From an uncultured Chloroflexota bacterium (lineage in GTDB: Bacteria > Chloroflexota > UBA4733), in contig CALBSQ010000104.1 of NCBI GenBank assembly GCA_937967325.1, forward strand, positions 9,545-73,544: a DNA stretch of 64,000 bases, given 5' to 3'. The position numbers and the translations under genes are program-made. Each line of letters opens with the position of its first letter. Position 1 is the first letter of the stretch. A model generated the notes under the pieces. It ran no database searches, was not told the origin of the DNA, and saw only the letters and a program-made list of their open reading frames with translations. Of this stretch, positions 1-8,731 are shown one piece after another.

Positions 1-902
1 ATGCAGGCAATGATCACACCGTCCCGCTTGGCAGCCTCCTCGGCCAGCTCGATCTGCATGTACATGCTCATCAGCTCGCCACTGTTGGCCGGCGCAAAGA
101 GGTAGATGTCCGCCGGGGCCACCGGTGTCATGGCGTGCTGCTGGAGATAGCGCACCGCGACCGGCCACTCCTCGCGGAAATAGCCGGCGAAGACGGTATT
201 GGCGGTGAAGTCGATCTTAAGTCGCAGGCGCACAAAGTCGGCCGCGTCCATCACATCCTCGCGCATGGGGTTGCCGGGTCCCCAGCAGGAGCTGGTCCGG
301 TTGGTCATGATCTTGGTGTGGTTGCGGCGCACCGTATCATTGCCGGCGACGCCGGGGAGGATGATCCCGCCGCCACCTTGATAGCCGTAGAGGCTGGGGC
401 TACAGGCGCCGACGCCCACGACGAGGTCCGCCTCCGCCACCACCGTGTTGACCCACACCGGCGTCCCGGCCCGCGTCATGCCCACGTAGGTGACCGCCCG
501 CTCGTCCATCGGGTCGTGCTCGAGATAGCGCACGCGCTGCAGGATGGCCTCACCGATCTTGGCCCGGGCGCCTGGATGGCCGTGCATCCCGGCCGCGTGG
601 ACCAGCGTGATCCGCTCGTCCGGCACACCGGCCGCGTTGAGGCGATTGAGCAGATAGAGGCCCACCCCCTGCTGGCCGAACACGGTGTCCTGCATATCCG
701 TCACCAGGAGCGCGACACGATCGCCCGGCCTGGCCATCTGCTCCAGCCGCGGGCAGCCGATGGGATCGGCCAGCGCGCGCTCGACCAGCTCCACCGGAGT
801 GCCGAGCATGGGCAGGTCCGGCTTGGTAAGCACGCGCGTCTGCTCATCCGGCAGCGAGATCGACAGGGGGCCGCGCCGCCAGTCCAAGGTCCGGGTTGCC
901 AT
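1..902 (-). CDS. LarA-like DUF2088 protein (3' end outside window)
   Basis: The frame opens with ATG at 902 (M-A-T-R-T-L-D-W) and runs off the window start, giving 300 codons of a family usually near 420. It resembles the nickel-dependent lactate racemase LarA/DUF2088 family, which interconverts 2-hydroxy acid stereoisomers with a nickel-pincer cofactor. Visible family signatures are the ATGLHR-like stretch (here AAGMHGH) and a glycine-rich loop before LPG. In LarA that loop carries a lysine (GGRK); here it reads GGGG, so this is probably a divergent paralogue with a different substrate. It follows a broken isomerase gene by 47 nt and lies near a sugar-acid dehydratase, which fits sugar or hydroxy-acid catabolism. 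Confidence 0.75.
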   Translation of the reverse strand, partial: MATRTLDWRRGPLSISLPDEQTRVLTKPDLPMLGTPVELVERALADPIGCPRLEQMARPGDRVALLVTDMQDTVFGQQGVGLYLLNRLNAAGVPDERITLVHAAGMHGHPGARAKIGEAILQRVRYLEHDPMDERAVTYVGMTRAGTPVWVNTVVAEADLVVGVGACSPSLYGYQGGGGIILPGVAGNDTVRRNHTKIMTNRTSSCWGPGNPMREDVMDAADFVRLRLKIDFTANTVFAGYFREEWPVAVRYLQQHAMTPVAPADIYLFAPANSGELMSMYMQIELAEEAAKRDGVIIAC

Positions 903-949
903 GGGTGGCCTCTCTGCTTCAGTCGCCTTGCGACAATCCCGGTCTGCGA

Positions 950-1228
950 CTACGCCGGCTCCTCCATCGTCGGGATCCACTCGTCCAAAATCCAGCGCAT
1001 GTAGTCCAGGTAGCGCAGCGATGCGCGCATGCGGTCGCCGTTGCCGCCTTCGTTGCAGACCCAGCCGCGGAAACCGGCGCGCCAGAGTAGCACCGCCGCT
1101 TCGCGGAAGTCGAGATCTCCGGCATCAAGGTCGGTCACCCAGGAGTAGGCGCGCCCCGTTTCGGGGACCAGCACCCGCCGGTAGTTCTTCACTTCCCAAT
1201 AGTTGGTGCGCGGGGCGAGCTTGGCGAT
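950..1228 (-). pseudogene. 3' remnant of a sugar phosphate isomerase/epimerase
   Basis: About 92 codons ending in TAG at 950-952 encode a typical C-terminus of an AP-endonuclease-2-type TIM barrel (sugar phosphate isomerase/epimerase). Recognisable pieces are the segment NYWEVKNY, a strand ending in GWVCNEGG, and the closing helix LRYLDYMRWILDEW. Upstream, the same frame continues only as antisense of the neighbouring dehydratase gene, so roughly two thirds of the gene is missing. It was probably co-transcribed with the LarA-like gene downstream. I see no start codon that would give a sensible short protein. Confidence 0.6.
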
Positions 1229-1442
1229 CTGCGACCGCCAGACTGACCGCCAACCGCATGCGCCGCTCCTTGCCCGTCTAAGGCTCCAACGTCCCGCCGT
1301 CTCGCGAGAGGATACACTCCCAGCCGGAGCTGGGCTTCCCTGGCGATATGAGCAAGGACGGATGAGACAATGGCGGCAAGATGGCTGTCGCACCGAAGAG
1401 CGCCGATTGACGCGCCGAGTTCTGAAGGGGGGACGTGCCGAG

Positions 1443-2570
1443 ATGAAGATCGCCGAAGTTGAGTCGCTTGTGGTCGGCGGAGGCCATTTCGTCCGGATCA
1501 CGACGGACAATGGGCTGGTCGGCCTCGGCCAGTCCGCCTGCTGGGCCTACCCGAAGGCCGTCCACGAGGTTATCCAGAGCTTTAGGAGCTACCTCGTCGG
1601 TCAGGATCCGATGCGGATCGAGCACCACTGGCAATACCTCTACCGAATGGGCCCCTTCCGCGGCTCCGTGCTCAGCGGCGCGGTCAGCGCGGTGGACATC
1701 GCCCTCTGGGACATCAAAGGCCAGCAGCTCCAAGCGCCCATCTGGGACCTGCTGGGCGGGAAGTGTCGCGACAGGGTCCGCCTGCACCTGCTGATGGGCG
1801 GCGCGAGCGCCGAGGAGGTACACCGGCACGCCGTGGCGGCGGCCGGCGAGGGCTTCACCGCGATCAAGTTCGATCCGGTACCGGCGGGCTACCAGGACAT
1901 GACCCTGGCGGCGCTGGTCGCCGCCGTGGTCGAGCGGGTTGCCGCGGCGCGCGAGGCGGTGGGGAAGGATGTCGATCTCATCCTGGAGATCCACCGCAAG
2001 CTCACGCCCTTGCAGGCGATCCCGGTGGCCGACACGGTCAAACCGTTCCACCCGCTCTTCTTCGAGGACCCCATCCAGATCGACAGCATCCAGTCCCAGG
2101 CCGACATCGCCCGGCAGGTGTCGATCGGCGTCGCCAACGGCGAGCGGCTGCACACCATCTGGGAGTTCCGCGAGCTGCTGGCGGCCGGCGGGACTCAGTT
2201 CGTCCGCCCCGACGTGGGGTTGGCCGGGGGGCTGACCCACTGCAAGAAGATCGCGGCGATCGCCGAGTCCTACCACGCGGCCGTGGTGACCCACAACTTC
2301 CTCGGGCCGGTGCTCACCGCCGCGTCGGTCCACCTCGACACGGCGATCCCGAACTTCCTGGTCCAGGAGTACTCCAAGGTCGACGAGGGACCCGGCGCGG
2401 CCGCCTTCGCCGGCACCCTGCGGCGGCAGGGAGGGTATTTGCCGGTACCGGAGGCGCCTGGGCTGGGCATCCGCCTCGACACGGAGAAAGCGGCGTCGGT
2501 CGAACCGGCCGTCCGAGGCGCTGGAGCCATCCCGCTGCGGTCCGACGGCTCGGTGGCGTATTCGGTTTGA
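1443..2570 (+). CDS. Mandelate racemase/muconate lactonizing enzyme (enolase superfamily)
   Basis: This 375-residue protein belongs to the enolase superfamily, whose members abstract the alpha-proton of a carboxylate; sugar-acid dehydratases such as galactonate dehydratase are the closest functional type. The capping domain occupies about residues 1-115 and the barrel the rest. The general-base motif is K142-F-D, and candidate Mg ligands are E182 (LEIH), E208 (FFED) and E234 (GERLH), with THNF near residue 285. ATG 1443 follows a purine-rich GAAGGGGGG, and longer upstream starts would read through the antisense isomerase remnant. With the LarA-like and epimerase neighbours it suggests an aldonate degradation locus. 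The substrate cannot be read from sequence. Confidence 0.85.
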   Translation: MKIAEVESLVVGGGHFVRITTDNGLVGLGQSACWAYPKAVHEVIQSFRSYLVGQDPMRIEHHWQYLYRMGPFRGSVLSGAVSAVDIALWDIKGQQLQAPIWDLLGGKCRDRVRLHLLMGGASAEEVHRHAVAAAGEGFTAIKFDPVPAGYQDMTLAALVAAVVERVAAAREAVGKDVDLILEIHRKLTPLQAIPVADTVKPFHPLFFEDPIQIDSIQSQADIARQVSIGVANGERLHTIWEFRELLAAGGTQFVRPDVGLAGGLTHCKKIAAIAESYHAAVVTHNFLGPVLTAASVHLDTAIPNFLVQEYSKVDEGPGAAAFAGTLRRQGGYLPVPEAPGLGIRLDTEKAASVEPAVRGAGAIPLRSDGSVAYSV

Positions 2571-2628
2571 GGAGAGTAAATGACGCTGTTGGCGTAACCG
2601 GGGGTATCCGCGCTTGCCGGTACTGCCA

Positions 2629-2793
2629 CCCGCCGCTAAAGCAGCGGGCTACGTCTACAAAGCCGCCTAAAGGCAGCTGAACGGCGACTACAAAGGCTAA
2701 TATCGCGCACGAGACGAGAATGCTCATCGAATTTGGCGTGGTTAGCCTGCTTTAGCAGGCTTTGTACGCGTAGCCCGCTGCTTTAGCGGCGGG
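2629..2793. repeat. Inverted pair of two-hairpin repeat units
   Basis: A 23-nt sequence at 2629-2651 is repeated exactly, in inverted orientation, at 2771-2793. The similarity extends imperfectly inward to about 2682 and 2742. The right unit (2743-2793) is two small hairpins, GCCTGCTTTAGCAGG-like and CCCGCTGCTTTAGCGGCGGG-like, separated by 11 nt. A second unit of identical layout but altered stems lies at 44080-44130. The arrangement resembles paired REP elements or a small non-autonomous mobile element. It fills the gap between the dehydratase and epimerase genes and could terminate or attenuate transcription. Confidence 0.75.
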
Positions 2794-2857
2794 AGAATCG
2801 GCGGTTGCGGCGGCGGCAACATTCGCCAACAGAGTCAGAAATGGTAAGGCTACACGC

Positions 2858-3643
2858 ATGAAAGTTCTCCTCGTTGGCGGCTCCGGTCACGTCGGCAGTT
2901 TCGTCACTCCTTACCTACGCCGGCAGCACGAGTTGCGCGTGCTGGATCTGCGACCACCCCGTCACCCGGATGTCGAGTACGTCGAGGGCTCGATCACGGA
3001 TCCCGCGGCCCTGGCGAGAGCGCTGGAGGGCGTCGATACCTTCGTCACGATGGTCATGAAGAGCGGCCAGGGCGGCAGCTCGACCGACCAGACGCTCACC
3101 CAGATAGCTGAGAATTACGAGGTCAACACCCTCGGCCTCCACCTGCTGCTCTTCACAGCCCAAGGCATGGGCGTCAAGCGCGGCGTCCACACCAGCACGA
3201 TGAGCGTTCACTACCGCGAGCGGACCTGGTACCCGTCCGAAGAGCTGATCCCGCTGGACACGCCCAGCGTGTACGGCCTGACCAAAGGCTTCGGGGAGCT
3301 GATCTGCCAATACTTCGCCCGTTGGTTCGACATGAACCTGATCGCCCTGCGCCTGACTGGCCCCCGCACGCGCGAGCAATGGCTGGACCAGCGCCGGCGC
3401 CCGCCCGCCTGGCCCGGCGGCCATCGCCTCTACATCACTGACGAGGAAGACCTGGCCAACGCCTACCTGGGAGCATTGAAGGCAGTGCGGACCGGCCACG
3501 GACGCTTCGACTCCGTCTTCATCGCCGGCGACGAAGCCGAGGAAGAGCACAACCTTACCAAGGCGAAACGCCTACTGGGCTGGCAGCCTCGGGCGCAGCG
3601 GCTGCTGGAGGGCGGCCGGGCCAGCGGTGAAAATCGCGCCTAA
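2858..3643 (+). CDS. NAD-dependent epimerase/dehydratase family protein
   Basis: This 261-residue extended short-chain dehydrogenase carries the nucleotide-binding motif GGSGHVG at residues 7-13 and the catalytic pair in YGLTKGFGE near residue 140, preceded by a serine-rich strand (TSTMS). Such enzymes act on nucleotide sugars or on aldonates and uronates with NAD. The start ATG 2858 is at the expected distance before the Rossmann motif. It lies on the same strand as the enolase-superfamily gene, beyond the repeat. It is somewhat shorter than typical 300-residue epimerases, and its 3' end overlaps the convergent truncated VapC gene by 4 nt. Confidence 0.85.
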   Translation: MKVLLVGGSGHVGSFVTPYLRRQHELRVLDLRPPRHPDVEYVEGSITDPAALARALEGVDTFVTMVMKSGQGGSSTDQTLTQIAENYEVNTLGLHLLLFTAQGMGVKRGVHTSTMSVHYRERTWYPSEELIPLDTPSVYGLTKGFGELICQYFARWFDMNLIALRLTGPRTREQWLDQRRRPPAWPGGHRLYITDEEDLANAYLGALKAVRTGHGRFDSVFIAGDEAEEEHNLTKAKRLLGWQPRAQRLLEGGRASGENRA

Positions 3644-3894
3644 CAAGCAGCGAACTCCGGCGCCCCCGGCGCGAACACCGGGAACCCGGCACGCCGAGCC
3701 GCCTCCGCCCGCCGATACGTGGTCGTATCCGAGGCAACCCGCCCCACCGCGCGCAGCACCTCGACTCGGGCAATTACACTGGAGACACGTAGCGGCCAGT
3801 CCTGCAAGAAACCAAAAAGACGAGTCGTTTCCGCCTGAGCGCGCACCAGCTTCACCAATCCGGACGAGTCGAGATACAGCAGCGTCGAGTTCAC
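3640..3894 (-). pseudogene. Truncated PIN-domain toxin (VapC-like)
   Basis: This 84-residue frame begins like a PIN-domain ribonuclease, with the first acidic residue in LYLDSSGLVKL and the second in SVIARVEVLRA. VapC proteins are usually about 130 residues. The C-terminal half, with the third and fourth acidic residues, is absent, and the frame ends against the 3' end of the convergent epimerase gene. Its start overlaps the antitoxin stop in an ATGA, the usual vapBC arrangement. It is probably inactive. A short functional variant cannot be excluded. Confidence 0.6.
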
Positions 3895-4154
3895 AATCGT
3901 TCCTCGCGCTCAGCTTGCAGTGCGTCGCTGAGCTGGTTGGACACGGGCCCATCGGGCGGCGCCAGATCGAGCAAATCGCCGGACGGGATGGTCACGCGTC
4001 CGGCGGCGATCAGACGCCCCAGGGGCGTCGATGTATCCGGCAGCGGGGCAAGTACGGCTACTGCCCGACCTCGCTCGGTTACCTCGATCGATTGGCCGGC
4101 GGCGACACGCCTCAAGAAAACGCTGAGGTTCTGCCGTAGTTCTCTCACGCCCAC
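3891..4154 (-). CDS. Phd/YefM-family antitoxin (VapB-like)
   Basis: This 87-residue protein has the N-terminal Phd/YefM fold signature: VRELRQNLSVFLRRV, followed by IEVTERGRAVAVL and an acidic, disordered-looking C-terminus that would wrap the toxin. Such proteins bind the operon promoter and neutralise the partner. The chosen GTG start at 4154 leaves the family motif only two residues from the N-terminus, so a slightly longer start is possible. The stop overlaps the start of the PIN gene (ATGA). Because the toxin is truncated, this may be an orphaned antitoxin. Confidence 0.75.
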   Translation of the reverse strand: MGVRELRQNLSVFLRRVAAGQSIEVTERGRAVAVLAPLPDTSTPLGRLIAAGRVTIPSGDLLDLAPPDGPVSNQLSDALQAEREERL

Positions 4155-4228
4155 ACGCGCTCTACTTCCCTATCGGGTCCGGTAACCCACATGCCCGCAA
4201 CAGCGACCGGCAGGTACACTTGCCATTG

Positions 4229-5104
4229 ATGTATCAGCATACAGCGAGACCAACCGCCGCTAGCCAGGAACGCCTTGCGCTTGCCGCCGAGCTGGCGGAC
4301 CGGTATCCGACCCAACATTGTCGGGAACTGGCCGTGACCGGCTCCGTCTCTCGTGGCGTTGCAGTTGAAGAATCCGACCTGGAGCTGAGCCTTTGGACGG
4401 AAACAATCCCGTCACCGGAGGAGCGCCGGCAATTCCTGGCGCGCGTCGGCGCTACCGACGCCATCGTCGATCCTTCACTCGGCTCGAAGGATGTCACCTG
4501 GGCAATGTTCACGTATCAAGACGTCCGGGTCGAGGCAGGCTGGTACACACCGGCCTTCCACGAGCACGAATTGGCCGCCATTCGCGCAGGTGAGGTGACC
4601 GATGACGATCGTCTCTTACTGCCGGGCGTTCTCGTGGACGCGGTCCCGCTACGCAGCGACGGCCTGATTGCGCGCTGGCGTCAAGAGCTAGCGCACTACC
4701 CCGACAGCCTGCAACGGCGCCATATTAGCGACGCGGCCAACGAGTGGCGATTTCCCGGCCACCTGGCCGCACGATGGGCGGAGGTCCGGCGCGGCCACCG
4801 CCATACGGTGCTGGAGGAGTATGCACGCGACATCCACCGAACGCTGCGCATCCTATTCGCGGTCAACCGGGTGTGGGAGATCGACTGGAAGTGGCTGGAA
4901 CGAGCGACGCGCGACCTCACAATCCGGCCCGACCGGTTCGTCGAGCGGATCGAGGGCGTCTTCGCCGCGCCGCGCCTGGCGGAGAGCCTGATCACCTGCC
5001 TGGAACTGATCCGCGACACCTTGGCGCTGGCGCCACCTCCTCACAATGTTGCCCAGCCCACGGCCAACGTTTTGGACAGCCTCCGCGGCAATGCGGGCAG
5101 GTAA
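4229..5104 (+). CDS. Nucleotidyltransferase-domain protein
   Basis: This protein of about 291 residues has the polymerase-beta-type nucleotidyltransferase signature GSVSRGVAVEESDLELSLW, in which the two spaced acidic residues would bind Mg, followed by a mostly helical C-terminal half. Related stand-alone enzymes transfer nucleotides to antibiotics, toxins or tRNA. The partner here is unknown. ATG 4229 is preferred over an in-frame TTG at 4220. No strong Shine-Dalgarno sequence is visible. It is divergent from the VapBC remnant and monocistronic. Confidence 0.7.
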   Translation: MYQHTARPTAASQERLALAAELADRYPTQHCRELAVTGSVSRGVAVEESDLELSLWTETIPSPEERRQFLARVGATDAIVDPSLGSKDVTWAMFTYQDVRVEAGWYTPAFHEHELAAIRAGEVTDDDRLLLPGVLVDAVPLRSDGLIARWRQELAHYPDSLQRRHISDAANEWRFPGHLAARWAEVRRGHRHTVLEEYARDIHRTLRILFAVNRVWEIDWKWLERATRDLTIRPDRFVERIEGVFAAPRLAESLITCLELIRDTLALAPPPHNVAQPTANVLDSLRGNAGR

Positions 5105-5447
5105 CTAGCAACGGCAGGCCACCAACAACGGGTGCTCAGGATGGACTCGTTGACTTGGGTTCCGCGCACTCAACAGTCATTTGGGATTCGGGGACGGCGG
5201 CACGAATCCTCGGCGCCTCGGAGGCAGTCCAGCAAACACGCTACCAAACACTGATGCGCCTTCCAAACGAGCAGCAAGGCCTCTACGCGCGGTTGGCGTT
5301 GACCGGGCGCCTTTGAAACGGATGCGTCCCGGGCAGCCCGGGACGCCGCGGTGCGATGAGTGCCGGGCGCAGGAGTCAGTACTATTTAGCGTACGCAGGT
5401 TGGATCGAATACACGGCGAGCGGCGGGTGTCGGGGAAGGGGTAGGGG
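5105..5447. other. Intergenic stretch without recognised features
   Basis: About 340 nt separate the nucleotidyltransferase from the YhcG remnant. I found no convincing gene, RNA or repeat. Short open frames on both strands lack family-like sequence. A purine-rich run just before 5448 (GGGGAAGGGGTAGGG) probably serves as the ribosome-binding region of the next gene. Confidence 0.4.
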
Positions 5448-6498
5448 GTGGCTAACACCCCGGAGGGGAACGCGAACGCCCTCATCCCAAAGGGATATAA
5501 GGAACTGCTCGGCGATCTGAAGGAGCGCATCGGCGCTGCCCAGGTCCGCGCGGCCCTCTCCATCAATCGAGAGCTGGTTGGGCTCTATTGGCATATCGGG
5601 CGCGCCATAGCTGCGCGTCAGGAGGAGCACGGCTGGGGCGCGCAGATAATCGTCCGGCTCTCAGCCGACCTCCCGCAGACCTTCCCCGAAATGAAAGGCT
5701 TCTCGGCTCGCAACCTGCAATACACGCGCACGTTTGCCAGCGCCTACCCGGACGAGGCAATCGCGCAGCAAGTTGCTGCGCGATTGCCCTGGGGACATGT
5801 AATGCGTCTGCTCGATACCGTGTCCGATCCAGAGGCACGGGCGTGGTACGCGCGCAAGGCCGCCGAGGATGGCTGGAGCCGCGCCATCTTAGCCCATCAG
5901 ATCGGGGGCAAGCTCTATGAGCGGCAGGGCCGGTCGCAGACCAATTTCGCCCGGACTCTGCCCACGCCCCAATCCGACATGGCCCGACAGGTGCTCAAGG
6001 ACCCGTACAACTTCGATTTCCTCTCATTGGGGGAGGAGGCGCGAGCGTGACCTCGAACGCGGACTCCTGGCGCATATCCAGGCATTCCTGCTTGAGTTGG
6101 GCGCCGGCTTCGCCTTCCTGGGCAGCCAGTATCATTTCGAGGTCGACAGTCACGACTATTACATCGATCTGCTCTTCTACCATGTGAAGCTGCACTGCTA
6201 CGTAGCCATCAACGTGAAAGTAGTCGACTTCGAGCCCGAGTTCGCCGGCAAGATGAACTTTTATCTCTCGGCCATCGATGATTTCTTGCGGCATCCGCAC
6301 GATCAGTCGAGCATCGGCCTCATTCTATGCAAAGGAAAGAACAAGGTAGTGGCTGAGTATGCGCTGCGGGACATGAGTAAGCCAATCGGAGTGTCGGCGT
6401 ACAACCCGCTGGAAACGTTGCCCGAACGGTTGCAAGGGAGCTTGCCGACTATTGAGGAACTGGAAGCGACGTTGGCCGATGCAGAGACGGAGCGATGA
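5448..6498 (+). pseudogene. YhcG-like DUF1016 nuclease, frameshifted
   Basis: Residues encoded at 5448-6047 match the N-terminal DUF1016 domain (ELVGLYWHIGRAI, LPWGHVMRLLDTV, PYNFDFLSLGEEA). After a stop at 6048-6050 the conserved C-terminal PD-(D/E)XK half continues in another frame (LLFYHVKLHCYVAI, KMNFYLSAIDD, IGLILCKGKNK). The break lies in GCGCGAGCGTGACC; two missing bases in a GAGAG run would restore G-E-E-A-R-E-R-D-L. The expected IELK active-site strand reads INVK, losing the acidic residue. YhcG proteins act as nucleases or as defence and toxin-associated proteins. Here both the frame and the catalytic motif are damaged. Confidence 0.8.
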
Positions 6499-6639
6499 GC
6501 GCATCGCCGCGGAACGACATGCCTGCCCCCTCGACAGCTGCTAGGATGCCTGTGCTAGTCGGTCGTACCGGCAGGCGTAATTGCCGGTGACACCATCGAG
6601 CCGGAGCTATACCCCAAAAGCAGAGATGCAGGAGCGTTC

Positions 6640-7584
6640 ATGACAAGTAGCCTGTCGGACGACGCGATAGTACTGCGTGCCAACGGCATGGCACAGGGTA
6701 TGAATCTTGGTACCGTTCTCGACGCGAAAACCATCTCCGACAACCGACACCGTTGCGAAGTGTGGACGCTCAGCGACGGACGACGGCTGGTTCTACGAGA
6801 ACCCGGCCCCACCATCCAGCAGGCAGCCGCTATCTACTGCAAGGAAGCCATGCTGTATCGGACTTTGGCAGCTCGTGGTGATGTAGCAGTCCCTTCTTGG
6901 GCCCGCACTGGCGAGGCCAATGGGCGGCCCTACCTTTTGATGAACTGCCTGCCCGGAATCCCACTCGATCGTGACCTGTTCGCATCCTTGCCGGAGGCGA
7001 GCGTGAACTCAATCGTTGAGCAATGCGCTCGCTCTCACGCCGCGATCCACCGCACCGATATTGATGGATTTGGCGAGAGTGATCAGCGTCTTCTGACACT
7101 TGTCGGACCAACAGTTGCCGACGACTACCGCGCCCGATGGGAATCGGTGTTCGAGAAAGTGGCGGCCACCCGGACCCTCACGCCGGCTGAATTGGAGAGA
7201 CTGCGGCGTCTGGTCGGCGAAGGCATCGCGGCTCTTCCCCAGCGACTGCCCCTCATCCTGGTCCATGGCGACTACTGGGGCCACAACATCCTGGCGACCG
7301 ACGGGCCGCTAGCCGCGGTCAGCGGCGTGCTAGATTTCGAGCACGCGGGTCGCGGTGTGCGTGAGCACGACTTGGGTCTCATGTTCTGTCTCACCCTCGC
7401 CTCCCACGAGAACGCCTCCTCCCTGTGCGCCAGGTACTTAGACGCCTACACCGAGGTAGCGCAGCCGCCAGAAGGGTTTCGCGAACGGATCAGGTGGAAT
7501 TTCGCGCTGCGTGTCTCGATCCTGATCGAACATTCTCTGCACTACGTTCCGCTGCTGCGCCGCACAATTTGGGCCCGAACCTAG
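6640..7584 (+). CDS. Aminoglycoside phosphotransferase (APH)-family kinase
   Basis: This 314-residue protein has the APH/choline-kinase fold. The catalytic loop is HGDYWGHN at residues 209-216, and the Mg-binding DFE follows in GVLDFEHAGRG. The N-lobe contains the strand RRLVLREPG, which supplies the ATP-binding region. These kinases phosphorylate small hydroxyl-bearing molecules such as antibiotics, sugars or choline; the true substrate is not predictable. ATG 6640 follows a GGAGC(G) stretch. It stands alone between the YhcG remnant and a convergent gene pair, with no obvious operon. Confidence 0.8.
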   Translation: MTSSLSDDAIVLRANGMAQGMNLGTVLDAKTISDNRHRCEVWTLSDGRRLVLREPGPTIQQAAAIYCKEAMLYRTLAARGDVAVPSWARTGEANGRPYLLMNCLPGIPLDRDLFASLPEASVNSIVEQCARSHAAIHRTDIDGFGESDQRLLTLVGPTVADDYRARWESVFEKVAATRTLTPAELERLRRLVGEGIAALPQRLPLILVHGDYWGHNILATDGPLAAVSGVLDFEHAGRGVREHDLGLMFCLTLASHENASSLCARYLDAYTEVAQPPEGFRERIRWNFALRVSILIEHSLHYVPLLRRTIWART

Positions 7585-7769
7585 CAACAGGGCTGCGGGG
7601 GCGCATATGGACCAACTGACGGAGCGTCGCACCATCAGTCAAGATCAGTGTCAATTTGATGCTAGGACTAATGAGCGGCCTCATAGTTTTCGAGACAACC
7701 CTGTTTTATCGGTGATAGGCGCAGGCCACGTCGACCGCGTGACCAGTGGGGCCTGGCCGTTGAGCAAAC

Positions 7770-8117
7770 CTAGCTCACCGGCTCAGCTGCGAGCAAGCCC
7801 ATGCGTCGACGAGCGTCGCGGTACTCCCGCACGGTCTCCCACCAGGGTTGGGCCTCGACCTGTGTCCACTCCCCCAGGGTCGGACGCTTTCCAGTCGCGT
7901 CCCAAGCCAGCCAGAAGGAGAAGACGGCGCCATCACGGTCGAGCACATACCCACTCGACTCCTCGATGCTCTCGGGGTCACCTACGGGGAGAAACATTCC
8001 CTCACCGGTGACGAAAAAGAACGTGTACTCCCCGGGCAAGAGGCCACGCTGCCCAATGAGATCCTCGAGGAGACGCTGCGCAGGCGTCCGCTGGGCGGCC
8101 GTATCTCTCACTACCAT
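7770..8117 (-). CDS. Hypothetical protein, about 115 residues
   Basis: This is a soluble, tryptophan-rich short protein (FSFWLAWDATG, QPWWETVREYRDARRRMG) with no signal peptide or membrane segment. I do not recognise the family. Codon composition is consistent with coding, and the C-terminus forms a basic helix. ATG 8117 is preferred; an in-frame GTG at 8120 overlaps the stop codon of the preceding fragment. The tight spacing to the upstream fragment and SnoaL-like gene suggests one transcript on the minus strand. Confidence 0.5.
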   Translation of the reverse strand: MVVRDTAAQRTPAQRLLEDLIGQRGLLPGEYTFFFVTGEGMFLPVGDPESIEESSGYVLDRDGAVFSFWLAWDATGKRPTLGEWTQVEAQPWWETVREYRDARRRMGLLAAEPVS

Positions 8118-8119
8118 CA

Positions 8120-8314
8120 CTACTGCCTCACGTAATCCGACTTCGGGAGACGACGCACATAGTGTTCCGGGCAGGGGAAGTGCGTCGTGATCGTCGCCTC
8201 ATCGTCGGTGAGGGCGGTGAAGCGACCCGTGCGACGGTCGTAGTAGCCCACTCGTGGCTCCCCCAGCGAACCATTAGTGTACGCGCTGCCACGGCTCCGA
8301 CGAGGGCGACACGC
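8120..8314 (-). pseudogene. Short coding remnant following the SnoaL-like gene
   Basis: Directly after the TAG of the SnoaL-like gene, the same frame stays open for 64 codons to a second TAG at 8120-8122. It encodes a plausible small domain (RVGYYDRRTGRFTALTDDE, then HFPCPEHYVRRLP). There is no ATG or GTG in the frame, so it cannot be initiated alone in a standard way. It looks like the 3' part of a short protein that lost its start, or a tail reached by stop-codon readthrough. I do not assign a function. Confidence 0.4.
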
Positions 8315-8731
8315 CTAGCCTGCGCCACCACTTGGGGTCGGCAGGACGCCGAGTTGCTGCATTTGGGCGATCGTGTCGGCTCCTCCCCATGTGTCGACGA
8401 GTTTCCCGCCGGAGATGCGAAAGACGCGGACGCCGCCGTGGCTGAAGCGCTTGCCGGTCGCAGGAATCGGGCCGATCTGGCTCTGCCAGACGCCCCGGTG
8501 CGTGCCGGTCGCGGTGAAGATCGTGGCAACCATGTCTCCCTCAGCGATCTGATCCTCGACGGTGATATGGAAGTCGGGAAAAGCAGCGCGTAACTTCCGC
8601 GTGAGGCTCTGGATATCGGTGATGTGCTCGGGAGTGATGATCTCCTCGGCCACAGCCAGCTTCCCCTGATTGGCGATCTCCTCGAAATAGCGGCGGACAA
8701 GAGCCTTGTTTTCGTCCAACGAGCCGATCAT
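8315..8731 (-). CDS. SnoaL-like polyketide cyclase/ester cyclase family protein
   Basis: This 138-residue protein has the pattern of the SnoaL-like branch of the NTF2 fold: ENKALVRRYFEEI at the N-terminus, LRAAFPDFHITVEDQIAEGDMV in the middle, and GTHRG(V) with VFRISGGKLVDTWG at the end. Such proteins form a small conical alpha+beta pocket; many have unknown substrates. ATG 8731 follows GGGGGA at 4 nt. It heads a minus-strand group with two small downstream frames. Confidence 0.8.
   Translation of the reverse strand: MIGSLDENKALVRRYFEEIANQGKLAVAEEIITPEHITDIQSLTRKLRAAFPDFHITVEDQIAEGDMVATIFTATGTHRGVWQSQIGPIPATGKRFSHGGVRVFRISGGKLVDTWGGADTIAQMQQLGVLPTPSGGAG

Noticed and set aside
1203..1442. Upstream start for the enolase-superfamily gene
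   Set aside because: The extra 80 residues are antisense of the isomerase remnant; ATG 1443 fits the family start and has a purine-rich leader.
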